The notes under the pieces: generated by a model | Database searches by the model: none | What the model saw: only the letters and a program-made list of their open reading frames with translations | Told to the model about the DNA's origin: nothing | DNA from: an uncultured Aquimarina sp. | GTDB lineage: Bacteria; Bacteroidota; Bacteroidia; Flavobacteriales; Flavobacteriaceae | DNA: 64,000 bases | Assembly (NCBI GenBank): GCA_947496705.1 | Contig: CANMDW010000010.1 | Span: 1-64,000 of the forward strand | Reading direction: 5' to 3' | In this document: positions 1 to 9,428 of the stretch, piece after piece | How the letters are laid out: each line of letters begins with the position of its first letter | Numbering within the stretch: position 1 is the stretch's first letter | Made by a program: the position numbers and the translations under genes

Positions 1-19
1 CATAGGTGTAAAAAATCAT
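1..19 (-). CDS. start of a second tandem GIY-YIG gene (partial at window edge)
   Basis: On the minus strand an ATG at 17-19 overlaps the TGA stop (16-18) of the complete GIY-YIG gene as ATGA. The six readable codons (MIFYTY) are the same as the start of the complete gene. Only the first 19 bases are in the window, so whether a full second copy follows cannot be seen. Confidence 0.45.
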
Positions 20-77
20 AACTCAAATATTGCGCCCTGCCTGACGGCAGGCAGGTATTCAGTTGCGCCACGCGGCC
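1..77. repeat. 77-bp direct repeat, copy 1
   Basis: Bases 1-77 are identical to 297-373. The repeat contains the 3' end of the GIY-YIG gene on the minus strand, the first 19 bases of a further copy of the same reading frame running off the window edge, and a palindrome at 36-55 (CCTGCC TGAC GGCAGG core). The 296-bp period equals the gene length minus a 4-base ATGA overlap, so a tandem array of the gene is the simplest reading. Confidence 0.9.
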
Positions 78-315
78 TAATCTTGTGTTTTAAATATTCT
101 CTTCCAATTCCGGTTTTAAAATATCTTTCTCTATTAATTGCTTCTTCTCTAGTTTCAAATTCTTCGTAATATACTAAAACCCAGGGTCGATATCCTTTGG
201 TTGATCTGGTCTTACCCAAATTATGTTCTTCAACTCTTTTTTCCAGTCTATGCGTATGTCCTTTATAAAGTCTACCATCAATTTCACTTCTCAAAACATA
301 GGTGTAAAAAATCAT
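16..315 (-). CDS. GIY-YIG nuclease family protein (small, UvrC N-terminal-like domain)
   Basis: A 99-residue single-domain protein of the short GIY-YIG family. The N-terminal YTYVLRS (residues 4-10) matches the GIY strand, LYKGHT (16-21) the YIG strand, and a basic helix with an Arg (HRLEKRVEEHN) follows; the C-terminal FKTG-x-x-REYLK helix is also typical. Family members cut DNA, but the role of these small proteins is not established. The last 14 residues (LPAVRQG region) are encoded by the palindrome in the 77-bp repeat, so the mobile palindrome has been recruited as coding sequence. Start and stop both lie in the repeat, giving an ATGA junction with the next copy. Family is confident, function is not. 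Confidence 0.85.
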   Translation of the reverse strand: MIFYTYVLRSEIDGRLYKGHTHRLEKRVEEHNLGKTRSTKGYRPWVLVYYEEFETREEAINRERYFKTGIGREYLKHKIRPRGATEYLPAVRQGAIFEL

Positions 316-373
316 AACTCAAATATTGCGCCCTGCCTGACGGCAGGCAGGTATTCAGTTGCGCCACGCGGCC
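297..373. repeat. 77-bp direct repeat, copy 2 (with remnant GIY-YIG 3' end)
   Basis: Identical to 1-77. It supplies the start codon (313-315) of the complete GIY-YIG gene. Bases 312-373 upstream still encode the C-terminal residues of a lost preceding copy, ending in a TGA that overlaps the ATG. The palindrome is at 332-351. Homology stops at 373, where unique DNA upstream of yqeY's 3' end begins. Confidence 0.9.
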
Positions 374-399
374 GGTTTATTCAGGTCTGATATATTTAT

Positions 400-849
400 T
401 TATGACAATTTACTTTTTACAATGGTAGAGATCGTTTTTCCGTCTGCTTTTCCGGTTAATGCTGCATTGGCCATACCCATTACCTTGCCCATATCTTTCA
501 TACCTTCGGCACCGGTTTTGGCAATAATATCTACTACTATTTTTTCGATTGCCGACTCACTCAATTGTTCTGGTAAAAATTGTTCAATTACCTGTGCCTG
601 ATCTAACTCTGGTTGTGCCAGATCTTCCCTACTCTGTTCTGAAAAAATGGCCGCACTATCTTTACGCTGTTTCACCAGTTTTTGCAATAATTTCAACTCC
701 TGATCCCCGGTTAATTCTTCTTTGGCACCGCTTTCGGTTTGCGCCAACAAAATAGCCGATTTAATAGCACGTAAAGAAGCTAGTGCATTACTATCTTTTG
801 CTTTCATTGCCTCTTTCATAGCAGTCATTACCTTAGCCTGTAAACTCAT
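400..849 (-). CDS. GatB/YqeY domain-containing protein
   Basis: 149 residues, the usual size for YqeY, with the family opening LQAKVMTAMKEAMKAKD and LASLRAIKSAIL (residues 26-37), and the C-terminal GMKDMGKVMGMA segment. The fold matches the tRNA-binding tail domain of GatB, the amidotransferase that makes Gln- or Asn-tRNA; the free-standing protein's role is unproven. It lies about 600 bp downstream of ftsZ on the same strand with a membrane protein between, a placement often seen in flavobacteria. A near-consensus -7 element (TATCTTCG) lies about 30 bases upstream of the ATG, suggesting its own promoter. Confidence 0.9.
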   Translation of the reverse strand: MSLQAKVMTAMKEAMKAKDSNALASLRAIKSAILLAQTESGAKEELTGDQELKLLQKLVKQRKDSAAIFSEQSREDLAQPELDQAQVIEQFLPEQLSESAIEKIVVDIIAKTGAEGMKDMGKVMGMANAALTGKADGKTISTIVKSKLS

Positions 850-936
850 TGATGCTTTGTTTTTAATCTTTCGGACTGCGAAGATAAAAAATAAACCGAT
901 ATCTAGGAGTAGATTATTGGTTATCTATAGTTTTTT

Positions 937-1356
937 CTATAAATGAGACCAGACCAATGCAAAAAAAACAAAAAGTATGGCCAACCATGTTATTGTTCCG
1001 GAAACTGCAATATGGATATCAAAATTTTTTAAATTAGGTTTAAAAATTAAAAATTGTAATAAAAAAAACAATAAGCCTATACCTCCCCCTAAAATAGCAA
1101 TTATAATAATATGGATAGAAACAAAAAGGTCTTTAAAAGAGAGAATATAACTTATTATGTCTTTGTCTGAATTGCCTATTTTTTTTTTAATTCTAAGAGC
1201 CACAATCCCATAAAGTCCAAAAATAATCGGGACATACCAAAATAATACCACTTCTATCAACATTTTTTCAGTCATATTATTGATATTAATGAGATAAAAA
1301 AAGATAAAAATTGCTACTCCCAAAAAAAGGGATAAAAGATAAACTGTTTTCTTCAT
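937..1356 (-). CDS. hypothetical small integral membrane protein
   Basis: 139 residues, not recognised. Four hydrophobic stretches (about 5-24, 35-55, 78-103 and 117-138) with Lys-rich loops (RIKKKIGNSDKD) suggest a four-helix inner-membrane protein. There is no signal peptidase site or recognisable catalytic motif. It sits between ftsZ and yqeY on the same strand, but its AT-rich composition and the gap of about 100 bp to ftsZ do not show it belongs to the division operon. Confidence 0.6.
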   Translation of the reverse strand: MKKTVYLLSLFLGVAIFIFFYLININNMTEKMLIEVVLFWYVPIIFGLYGIVALRIKKKIGNSDKDIISYILSFKDLFVSIHIIIIAILGGGIGLLFFLLQFLIFKPNLKNFDIHIAVSGTITWLAILFVFFALVWSHL

Positions 1357-1453
1357 ATTACAATATTTTGATAAAAATAGCCTTTTGATTTTCTATAATT
1401 TACAAAACCCGACATTGAAAGATTCTCAATTATTTTTTAAAACCAACGTTTCA

Positions 1454-3454
1454 TTAATCTACATTATCATGCAAAAAAGAGTTGTTTTTACGCAATTGTA
1501 TATCATCATTACTATCGGTACCCAATGAAGTTCTGGAAAGTCCTGAGTCTTCAGATTTGGCATCAACATCTATTCCTGCACGTTTATAAGCCGGTTCCTT
1601 TTCAATATCATCGATCTTAGATGAGCTGTTCTTAAATTTATAATTAAATTCTTTCATCTTAGCCCGACGTTCTGCAGCTCTTGCCTTAAGGGTTTCAGAA
1701 ATAGGTTGATTGATTGGGTCTGAATCCCCCGATTCCTCGGATTCTGGTGTTGGGGCAACAGTTTTCTTTTCAAAAACGACTTCTTCATCTTCTTCCATCA
1801 CTTCGGCGGGCTGTGCCTCTGTCAAACGCTTTTCTTCCTCCATATATTCTTCCAAACTATATTTCTTCACTCCCCCAGATACTGTTTCACCTACAGGTAC
1901 TATTTCTATAGGCTCATTAACTTCCATATCCAAAATATCATCACTCAAATCAAAAACGATTGGCTGCTCTTCTACTTCTTCTTTTTCATGAGTATCTGTA
2001 GTGGCCAAATCATCTGAAATAGCCAGTTCATCCTGCTCTGGCTCTTCTTTCTTGCTTCCTACCGGCATATCAAATGCCAAGGCAAATTGATCTGCTTTTT
2101 CTTTTTCTTCTTCTAAAGCTATTTCTTTTGCATCATTAACCTCAATTTCTTTAATAATGTCCTGTGCATTAATAATTACAAAATCATCATCTTTTGCAAA
2201 AGGGCTCACTACTTCATAGGTTACATCAATATTTTTCAGTAATTCTGTGGTAGCTATCAGCAAAGAGTCTTCATTCTCTTCATCATCTTCGATTAGTTCA
2301 TGTTTTATAACAGTTTCTTCCTGTTTCTGTTCTTTTTTGGGTAAAGGAGAGCGTAAAGGGGTTACTTTACCAGTAGATTTAGGTGTTAAATCCTGCACCG
2401 CAGCTCTTTGCTCATCTTCAAGGGTATGGATAATCTTCTTGGTCTCTGTATTCACGATCTCATCCTGCTGCTCTACATCAAATCCGGTTGCTATTACAGT
2501 TACCGAAATTGCATCTTCCAAAGATTCATCTTCTCCAACACCCATAATAATGTTGGCACCATGGCCTGCTTCTTGCTGAATATGATCATTAATCTCACCA
2601 ATCTCATCGATTGTAATCTCTTCTTTACCAGAAACAATTAATAGCAGTACATTTTTTGCGCCAGTAATTTTATTATCGTTAAGCAGTGGAGAATCTAAAG
2701 CTTTTACAATAGCATCGTGAGCACGTTTGTTACCAGAGGCATTAGCAGAGCCCATGATTGCCGTACCGCTATTACTAAGTACCGTTTTAGCGTCACGTAA
2801 ATCTATATTTTGTGTATAGTGATGTGTAATCACTTCTGCAATACCACGAGATGCGGTGGCAAGAACTTCGTCTGCCTTAGAAAAACCAGCCTTAAATCCT
2901 AAATTACCATATACCTCCCGTAGTTTATTGTTATTGATTACTATTAAAGAATCTACATGCGCACGAAGTCGTTCTACTCCCAAATGTGCTTGTTCGTTAC
3001 GCATACGACCCTCAAACTGGAAGGGAATAGTCACTATACCTACCGTAAGAATATCCAATTCTTTTGCCATTTTGGCTATAATAGGTGCCGCTCCCGTACC
3101 GGTTCCTCCACCCATACCGGCAGTGATAAAAATCATTTTGGTATTGGTATCCAACATTCTTTTTATCTCTTCGTAGCTTTCTACGGCAGATTGCTCTCCT
3201 ACTTCGGGGTTTGCCCCTGCTCCCAGTCCTTCGGTTAACGAAACCCCCAGCTGTATCTTGTTTGGGATCGAACTATTCTCTAATGCCTGCGCATCTGTAT
3301 TACAGATCACAAAATCTACTCCCTTGATCCCTTGCTGGAACATATGATTGATGGCATTACTACCTCCTCCTCCAACACCAATCACTTTGATCACATTGGA
3401 TTGATTTTTGGGTAAATCAAACGAAATATTTTCGAACTCCTCCTTTTTACTCAT
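1454..3454 (-). CDS. ftsZ: cell division protein FtsZ
   Basis: Tubulin-like GTPase that polymerises into the Z ring. The GTP-binding core shows GVGGGGSNA (27-34 region), the tubulin signature GGGTGTG (115-121) and the catalytic T7-loop pattern N-x-D-x-x-D (N216, D218, D221). At 666 residues it is much longer than the ~390 of E. coli FtsZ: after the core at about 330 comes a long, acidic, low-complexity linker typical of Bacteroidota, then a short basic/hydrophobic peptide around PAYKRAG (621-627) that may be the conserved partner-binding tail, followed by another ~40 polar residues. It is the last division gene of the dcw cluster, 75 bp after ftsA. Confidence 0.98.
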   Translation of the reverse strand: MSKKEEFENISFDLPKNQSNVIKVIGVGGGGSNAINHMFQQGIKGVDFVICNTDAQALENSSIPNKIQLGVSLTEGLGAGANPEVGEQSAVESYEEIKRMLDTNTKMIFITAGMGGGTGTGAAPIIAKMAKELDILTVGIVTIPFQFEGRMRNEQAHLGVERLRAHVDSLIVINNNKLREVYGNLGFKAGFSKADEVLATASRGIAEVITHHYTQNIDLRDAKTVLSNSGTAIMGSANASGNKRAHDAIVKALDSPLLNDNKITGAKNVLLLIVSGKEEITIDEIGEINDHIQQEAGHGANIIMGVGEDESLEDAISVTVIATGFDVEQQDEIVNTETKKIIHTLEDEQRAAVQDLTPKSTGKVTPLRSPLPKKEQKQEETVIKHELIEDDEENEDSLLIATTELLKNIDVTYEVVSPFAKDDDFVIINAQDIIKEIEVNDAKEIALEEEKEKADQFALAFDMPVGSKKEEPEQDELAISDDLATTDTHEKEEVEEQPIVFDLSDDILDMEVNEPIEIVPVGETVSGGVKKYSLEEYMEEEKRLTEAQPAEVMEEDEEVVFEKKTVAPTPESEESGDSDPINQPISETLKARAAERRAKMKEFNYKFKNSSSKIDDIEKEPAYKRAGIDVDAKSEDSGLSRTSLGTDSNDDIQLRKNNSFLHDNVD

Positions 3455-3529
3455 AATTACTAATTTTCTGATTCTCCTACTTTTTTAAATATCTTTTACT
3501 GTTCAAAATTGAACATTATTGCATCCTAA

Positions 3530-4885
3530 CTATTCTGCATTATCCAGGAATTCTTTGAACTTCTCTGTCCACTTCTCCAGGATATTCTTCCTTGGTCTTA
3601 GATCCACTCTGGGGTTCTCTTCTTCGCTTATAGCATCACTACTATTTGCTTCGGCTTGTTGTGTTGTGGTTTCTGCTTTAGCCAAGGTTTCTTTCTTAAC
3701 TGTCTTCTTTTGTTTTTGTATGTGCACCAATCCATCCATCACCAATCCTACTGCAGTTGCATACATAGGGCTTGTGGTTTCTGAATCACTATTGCCTGCC
3801 AAATGCTCATTAGGATATCCGATTCTTGTATCCATACCTGTAATATACTCTACCAATTGCTTCAGGTGTTTCAATTGTGATCCTCCCCCTGTCAATACAA
3901 TTCCTGCTATCAATTTTTTCTTTGGAGATTCATGTCCGTAGTTTTTAATTTCCAGAAAGACCTGCTCTACAATTTCCACTACCCTAGCATGAATGATCTT
4001 AGATAGGTTTTTTAGGGTAATTTCTTTGGGTTCTCTTCCTCTTAATCCAGGAATAGAAACAATCTCATTATCTTTATTTTCACCTGGCCAGGCAGATCCA
4101 AATTTTATCTTCAGCAATTCTGCCTGTTTTTCTATAATTGAGCATCCTTCTTTAATATCTTCGGTAATCACATTTCCGCCAAAAGGAATTACCGCGGTAT
4201 GGCGAATGATTCCGTCTTTAAAAATAGCCAAATCTGTGGTACCACCTCCTATATCGATCAGCGCTACGCCTGCTTCTTTTTCTTCCTGGCTTAACACTGC
4301 ATTGGCCGAAGCTAAAGGCTCTAGTGTGACATCAGACAATTCTAATCCCGAGCTTTTTACACATCTTCCGATATTGCGAATAGAGGTTACCTGTCCTACT
4401 ACCACATGAAAATTGGCTTCCAGTCTTCCTCCATACATTCCTACAGGTTCTTTTATTTCGGCTTGACCGTCTACTTTATATTCCTGAGGTAGCACATGTA
4501 AAATTTCTTCTCCCGGCAGCATCACCAACTTATGTACCTGATTGCAAAGCTTATCGATATCATCTTCATCAATCACTGCATCTGCATTGGGCCTTGTGAT
4601 ATAATCGCTGTGTTGCAAACTGCGAATATGCTGACCGGCAATACCCACAGTTACATCATTGATTTTTACTCCAGAAACGCTTTCGGCTTCCTGAACGGCT
4701 TGTTGTATTGATTGAATGGTTTGTGTGATATTATTAACAACACCTCTATGTACCCCCAGGCTTTTGGATTTACCGACACCCAAAACCTCCATCTTTCCAT
4801 ACTCATTATATTTTCCTACCATGGCAACAATCTTGGTTGTTCCTATGTCTAGTCCTACCGCTATTTCATTTATTTCTGCTTCCAT
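3530..4885 (-). CDS. ftsA: cell division protein FtsA
   Basis: Actin-like ATPase tethering FtsZ to the membrane. The phosphate-1 motif GLDIGTTKI is at 11-19, a second phosphate loop is IDIGGGTTDLA (about residue 211) and the adenosine motif is LTGGGSQL (about 333). The last ~17 residues (from ILEKW to LDNAE) form an amphipathic helix as expected for the membrane-targeting sequence. A variable, charged segment (about 390-430) precedes it. It lies 7 bp after ftsQ and 75 bp before ftsZ. 451 residues is normal for Bacteroidota. Confidence 0.97.
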   Translation of the reverse strand: MEAEINEIAVGLDIGTTKIVAMVGKYNEYGKMEVLGVGKSKSLGVHRGVVNNITQTIQSIQQAVQEAESVSGVKINDVTVGIAGQHIRSLQHSDYITRPNADAVIDEDDIDKLCNQVHKLVMLPGEEILHVLPQEYKVDGQAEIKEPVGMYGGRLEANFHVVVGQVTSIRNIGRCVKSSGLELSDVTLEPLASANAVLSQEEKEAGVALIDIGGGTTDLAIFKDGIIRHTAVIPFGGNVITEDIKEGCSIIEKQAELLKIKFGSAWPGENKDNEIVSIPGLRGREPKEITLKNLSKIIHARVVEIVEQVFLEIKNYGHESPKKKLIAGIVLTGGGSQLKHLKQLVEYITGMDTRIGYPNEHLAGNSDSETTSPMYATAVGLVMDGLVHIQKQKKTVKKETLAKAETTTQQAEANSSDAISEEENPRVDLRPRKNILEKWTEKFKEFLDNAE

Positions 4886-4892
4886 ATTGGTA

Positions 4893-5612
4893 TTATTTTA
4901 TTGTACACACCACTTGATTACTAAACTGCAAACTGACTTTTTTATATCTATCAAGACTTTTATCTTTTAATGCTTTTTGATAAAATGCCTTAAAATTCCT
5001 GATCTTATTGTTTAAATTTTCTACTTTCCCAAAAACTACTCTAAAAGCATATATCCTTAGCTCCAACTCGTAATTTCCTTCTATGTTTCCATAAACACCT
5101 ACTACATGTTTTTTTAAAAATTCATCTTCCTGAATTTTTTTTAACAAGGGAAAAACTTCAGACACCTCTCGTTCTGATACGTTATGCACAATTGGTACAT
5201 GCGCCGAATAACTACTCGACAAAGGCATCATATTTCCTGTAATATCTACATAAAAAGGAGTAACCGCATTCACCCTGGCAATCGGAGTGCGTTGTTTGAT
5301 TCTTGCTCTAAGTTCCCCATTTACAGTAAGATACACATCAGAATGCTCGATCATTTTATGTGCATCGAGTTCTTGCTCTACAGTATTCAAAACTAAAATT
5401 TCTTTACCCACGTTCGTAACACGTTCCTGATTTTGTATTAACAATTTATTAACCGTCAATTCATTCACATAAGGATCCTGCTCTTCAATGAATTCTATGA
5501 GTACTTCATTAATCTTTCGTTGCTTATTACGTTTGCCTGTAAAAGCAAACAAAATCACTATCAAAATAAGCAAACTGCTATATTTCAGATATGTCAAAAT
5601 TCTCTTCTTCAT
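4893..5612 (-). CDS. ftsQ: cell division protein FtsQ
   Basis: 239-residue bitopic protein: short basic N-terminus, one transmembrane helix (about 10-25), then a periplasmic POTRA/β region with the family hallmark of a proline after the IKQRTPIARV stretch (about 105-115). FtsQ links early and late divisome proteins. Sequence conservation is low in this family, so position decides: it overlaps murC by 4 bases (ATGA type) and precedes ftsA by 7 bp. Confidence 0.9.
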   Translation of the reverse strand: MKKRILTYLKYSSLLILIVILFAFTGKRNKQRKINEVLIEFIEEQDPYVNELTVNKLLIQNQERVTNVGKEILVLNTVEQELDAHKMIEHSDVYLTVNGELRARIKQRTPIARVNAVTPFYVDITGNMMPLSSSYSAHVPIVHNVSEREVSEVFPLLKKIQEDEFLKKHVVGVYGNIEGNYELELRIYAFRVVFGKVENLNNKIRNFKAFYQKALKDKSLDRYKKVSLQFSNQVVCTIK

Positions 5613-6955
5613 ATCAATAATGCTTCTTTAATACTACCCACTTCTTCTCCTATATCTCCCGCACCAATAGTTAATACTACCTGGGCGTTACTTTGTAAGA
5701 TTTCATCAATAAGTTCCTCTTTTGCTACTAGCTTTTTATCTTTGTTATCCACCATCTTCAATAACCAATCAGAAGTTATCCCCACTATGGGTAATTCTCT
5801 GGCAGGATAGATCTCTAAAAGCAACAATTGATCAAATTGACTAAGGCTCTCGGCAAAATCTGATGCAAAATCCCTGGTTCTGCTATACAAATGTGGTTGA
5901 AAAATTGCTAAGACCTTTTTTCCCGGATGCATTTCCCGTACCGCCTGATGTAATGCATTGATCTCTGTAGGGTGATGTGCATAATCGTCTACATACACCA
6001 TCTCATTCGTTTTGATCTGATAGCTAAACCTGCGTTTTACACCTTTAAAAGAAAATAAAGCCTTTGCCAAAGAGTCGGTCGGGGAGCCGTAAAGCATCGC
6101 TATAGCAAAGGCTGTAATGGCATTTAACAAGTTATGTCTACCTGGCAGGTTTAAATGCAAATCCCTAATGAGTTTGTGGGGGGTTTTTAAATCAAAAACG
6201 TATGTCCCATTATCTATTTTTATGTTCTGTGCACAATAATCTGAGTCATCTTCTATTCCATATGTGATTCCTGAAAGTGGCAATCCATTACACACCAAAA
6301 GGTGGTCTTTTGCACGGGATGAAAATTCGATAAATGATGCTTCTAATGCATTTGCTTTTTCATAAATATCCAGATGATCGGCATCCATTGAAGTAATGGC
6401 TATAATATTTGGGTACAACTGCAAAAATGATCGATCAAACTCATCGGCCTCGACCACGACGACTTCATTTCCTTCTAAAATGAGGTTAGAATTATAATTC
6501 TCGCTTATCCCGCCCAAAAAAGCCGTTACTTTGGCCCCGCTTTCTTTAAGCAAATATGCAAGAATCGCAGTAGTAGTTGTTTTACCGTGTGTTCCTGCAA
6601 CAGCTAGTGTATATACATCTTTGGTAATGATCCCTAGTACTTCGGCTCTTTTTTTGATAGAAAACCCATTATTCTGTACATAAACCAGCTCTTTATGATC
6701 TTTTGGAATCGCGGGAGTATAGATAATTAAGGTCTCATCAATATTTAAAAATGCTTTGGGAATGCGGTGTACATCATCATCAAAATGAATTGAAATTCCT
6801 ATTTCGCTTAAATCAGCAGTAATTGGGCTTGGTGTTTTATCATATCCTGCTACATTTTTACCAAGGAACTTAAAATATCGGGCAAGCGCACTCATACCGA
6901 TACCGCCGATACCGATAAAATATATATTTTGTATGTTCTTTACACCTTTATTCAT
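5609..6955 (-). CDS. murC: UDP-N-acetylmuramate--L-alanine ligase
   Basis: Mur ligase adding L-Ala to UDP-MurNAc, the first step of the peptidoglycan stem peptide. N-terminal Rossmann motif GIGGIGMSALA (15-25), ATP P-loop GTHGKTTTT (121-129), central VVVEADEFDRSF and the C-terminal DDYAHHPTEI motif specific to MurC. 448 residues is the usual length. Its start directly abuts the stop of murG, and its stop overlaps ftsQ, so it is translationally coupled on both sides. Confidence 0.98.
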   Translation of the reverse strand: MNKGVKNIQNIYFIGIGGIGMSALARYFKFLGKNVAGYDKTPSPITADLSEIGISIHFDDDVHRIPKAFLNIDETLIIYTPAIPKDHKELVYVQNNGFSIKKRAEVLGIITKDVYTLAVAGTHGKTTTTAILAYLLKESGAKVTAFLGGISENYNSNLILEGNEVVVVEADEFDRSFLQLYPNIIAITSMDADHLDIYEKANALEASFIEFSSRAKDHLLVCNGLPLSGITYGIEDDSDYCAQNIKIDNGTYVFDLKTPHKLIRDLHLNLPGRHNLLNAITAFAIAMLYGSPTDSLAKALFSFKGVKRRFSYQIKTNEMVYVDDYAHHPTEINALHQAVREMHPGKKVLAIFQPHLYSRTRDFASDFAESLSQFDQLLLLEIYPARELPIVGITSDWLLKMVDNKDKKLVAKEELIDEILQSNAQVVLTIGAGDIGEEVGSIKEALLI

Positions 6956-8077
6956 TTATGTTCCTGACTTCTTCGTGGCTTTATTTTTTAGTATTTTTTC
7001 AATCTCATCTGCTATATCTGAAGTAGCATCGGGTAATGCCAGCTTTTTTATTGCCTTCGAAAGTTGAATTTGCCTTTTTTTTGACGCTAGCAATTCTGAA
7101 ATTGTATACTCAAACTTTGTATCCAGTTCACTTTCTTTGAGCATTACAGCACCATGTTGATTTACAACAGCTTTTGCATTTTTGGTCTGATGATCTTCGG
7201 CTACATTGGGTGAAGGGATAAACAACACCGGTTTGGCCACAATACATAATTCTGAAACCGAACTTGCCCCTGCTCTTGAAATAATGATATCGGCAGCGGC
7301 ATATGCCAAATCCATTGTGTCCAGAAACTGATGTACCTGCACATCGTGATGATCGTTATATTGTTTATACTCCTCATGATACAATTTTCCGCATTGCCAG
7401 ATTACCTGTACTTCTTTTTCTGCAAAAAAATTAAGTGCTGTTTCAATCAATTGATTGATTCTTCTGGCTCCCAGGCTTCCGCCAATTACCAACATTGTTT
7501 TCTTCTTTGGATCAAGGCCATATTTTGCAATTGCCTGATCTCTTTTCTCTTCAGTATTTAATAAATCCTGACGTACCGGGTTTCCGGTTTTTATAATTTT
7601 ATCTTTTGGAAAAAACCGCTCCATACCATCATATGCAACACAGATTTTATCTGCTCCCTTTGCCAGCCATTTATTGGTAATACCGGGGAATGAATTTTGC
7701 TCCTGAATCACGGTTGGAATTTTTCTGCCACTTGCCATTTTTAATAACGGCCCGCTTGCAAAACCACCGGTTCCTATTACTACATCGGGATTAAATTTTT
7801 TGATAATCTTTCTGGATTTCCAGAGGCTACTTATTAATTTTATCGGAAATAAAAGATTATTCAATGTCAATTTTCTTTGAATACCACTAATCCATAATCC
7901 TATGATCTCATATCCTGCCTGAGGCACTTTTTGCATTTCCATACGGTCTTTGGCGCCTACAAACAAAAACGAGGCTTCGGGATACCTATTACCAAGTTCA
8001 TTGGCAATAGCTATGGCAGGATAGATATGTCCTCCTGTTCCTCCTCCAGATAATATGACTCTTAGTTTTTTGTTCAT
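6956..8077 (-). CDS. murG: undecaprenyl-PP-MurNAc-pentapeptide GlcNAc transferase
   Basis: GT-B glycosyltransferase at the inner membrane that turns lipid I into lipid II. The N-terminal glycine loop SGGGTGGHIYP (10-20) and the C-terminal UDP-GlcNAc site (ISRAGASSVSEL with PSPNVAEDHQTKNA) are clear. 373 residues. The ATG overlaps the ftsW stop by 4 bases, and the gene directly abuts murC. Confidence 0.98.
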   Translation of the reverse strand: MNKKLRVILSGGGTGGHIYPAIAIANELGNRYPEASFLFVGAKDRMEMQKVPQAGYEIIGLWISGIQRKLTLNNLLFPIKLISSLWKSRKIIKKFNPDVVIGTGGFASGPLLKMASGRKIPTVIQEQNSFPGITNKWLAKGADKICVAYDGMERFFPKDKIIKTGNPVRQDLLNTEEKRDQAIAKYGLDPKKKTMLVIGGSLGARRINQLIETALNFFAEKEVQVIWQCGKLYHEEYKQYNDHHDVQVHQFLDTMDLAYAAADIIISRAGASSVSELCIVAKPVLFIPSPNVAEDHQTKNAKAVVNQHGAVMLKESELDTKFEYTISELLASKKRQIQLSKAIKKLALPDATSDIADEIEKILKNKATKKSGT

Positions 8078-9291
8078 AAAACTTCACTCAAAACCTCTAA
8101 TGGGTTTTCTTCTTTTTCCCTGATTTGTTCTTCTTCTATAATGGCTTCTCTTTTACGACTTACACTTAACACAATCCCTATGGCAAGACATGTCATCCAT
8201 ATAGAAGTACCACCACTACTGATTAATGGCAGTGTTTGTCCGGTAACCGGAAATAGTTCTACCGCAACAGCCATATTGATCAATGCCTGAAAAACGATAG
8301 GAAGCCCTACGCCGATCACCAATAACTTGCCAAAAATATCTACACTTTTATGCGCTACAATCACTAACCTTAGCAACAATAATATATATAACAACATGAG
8401 AAAAACACCACCCACAAAACCCCATTCTTCGATAATAATGGCATAAATAAAATCTGATGATGATTGTGGCAAAAAGTTTCTTTGCACACTTTTACCCGGA
8501 CCTGTGCCAATGACTCCTCCTCTTGCTATGGCTATTTTTGCTCGCTCTATCTGGTAGTCTTCCTGAGTTTCTTCATTATCTGCAAAATTCTCTATTCTGT
8601 TTACCCAGGTATCAACCCTATTTGGGAAAACACCGGGAAAAGCCTTGGCAAACAAAATGAAAAAGGTAAGGATCAACAAACCTGATCCCAAAATCACCAT
8701 GATATATCTAAATGGATATCCTCCCAGGAATACCAGCATGATTACCATCGAAAATATAATCGCCGCTGTAGAAAAGTTTGCCGGTAAAATCAACATAAGT
8801 ATCAAAAAAACCGGTAGCCAAAGCGGTAATAATGTTTCTTTGAAAGTAACTACCTCATCTTTAATCTTTGAAAGATACCTGGCTACATATGCCATCAACA
8901 CTACAGCTGCCAGGGTCGAAGGTTGAAATCCGACGCCAACAAAAGGTAGTCGAATCCATCTGCTTGCATTGGTAACTGTGTCGGCTCCTCCTATAGTGGT
9001 GCTCTGAACCATCGTAATTAACAACAATATGAGTACTACCGGTATCATAATAATAGAAAGTCCTTTGAAATAATGATATGGTATTTTATGCACCCCATAC
9101 ATGATTAAAAAGCCCAAAACCAAATGTGTAAAGTGTTTTACCAAAAAGCCAAACGTATCGCCATCACCGCCATATAGGTATGCCAGATTACTACTAGCAC
9201 TATATACCGGGAGAAATGAAAATAATGCCAACAAGGCAGCTACTGCCCAGATCATCTTATCCCCTTTTATATTTGCTAGTATCTTAGTCAT
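8074..9291 (-). CDS. ftsW: peptidoglycan glycosyltransferase FtsW
   Basis: SEDS-family polytopic membrane protein, about ten helices over 405 residues, polymerising septal glycan with its cognate PBP. Family signatures are WIRLPFVGVGFQPS (the RxxxGxxxQPSE-like block), ARGGVIGTGPGKS and the C-terminal LPLISSGGTSIW with LAIGIVLSVSR. The short cytoplasmic C-tail is charged. It overlaps murG by 4 bases. The 137 bp separating it from murD hold no gene I can see. Confidence 0.97.
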   Translation of the reverse strand: MTKILANIKGDKMIWAVAALLALFSFLPVYSASSNLAYLYGGDGDTFGFLVKHFTHLVLGFLIMYGVHKIPYHYFKGLSIIMIPVVLILLLITMVQSTTIGGADTVTNASRWIRLPFVGVGFQPSTLAAVVLMAYVARYLSKIKDEVVTFKETLLPLWLPVFLILMLILPANFSTAAIIFSMVIMLVFLGGYPFRYIMVILGSGLLILTFFILFAKAFPGVFPNRVDTWVNRIENFADNEETQEDYQIERAKIAIARGGVIGTGPGKSVQRNFLPQSSSDFIYAIIIEEWGFVGGVFLMLLYILLLLRLVIVAHKSVDIFGKLLVIGVGLPIVFQALINMAVAVELFPVTGQTLPLISSGGTSIWMTCLAIGIVLSVSRKREAIIEEEQIREKEENPLEVLSEVL

Positions 9292-9428
9292 TTTTAGTAT
9301 TTGTTATACTGTATTTTTATGTTTTATTACAATCTTTATGCTCTGCACGGGTTTTTTGTCTTGTGCATCAAGTGTATTTGTCTTTCTATACGTTGTTCTC
9401 TTCGTTCTTTATTCTCTTTTTCAAGTAT

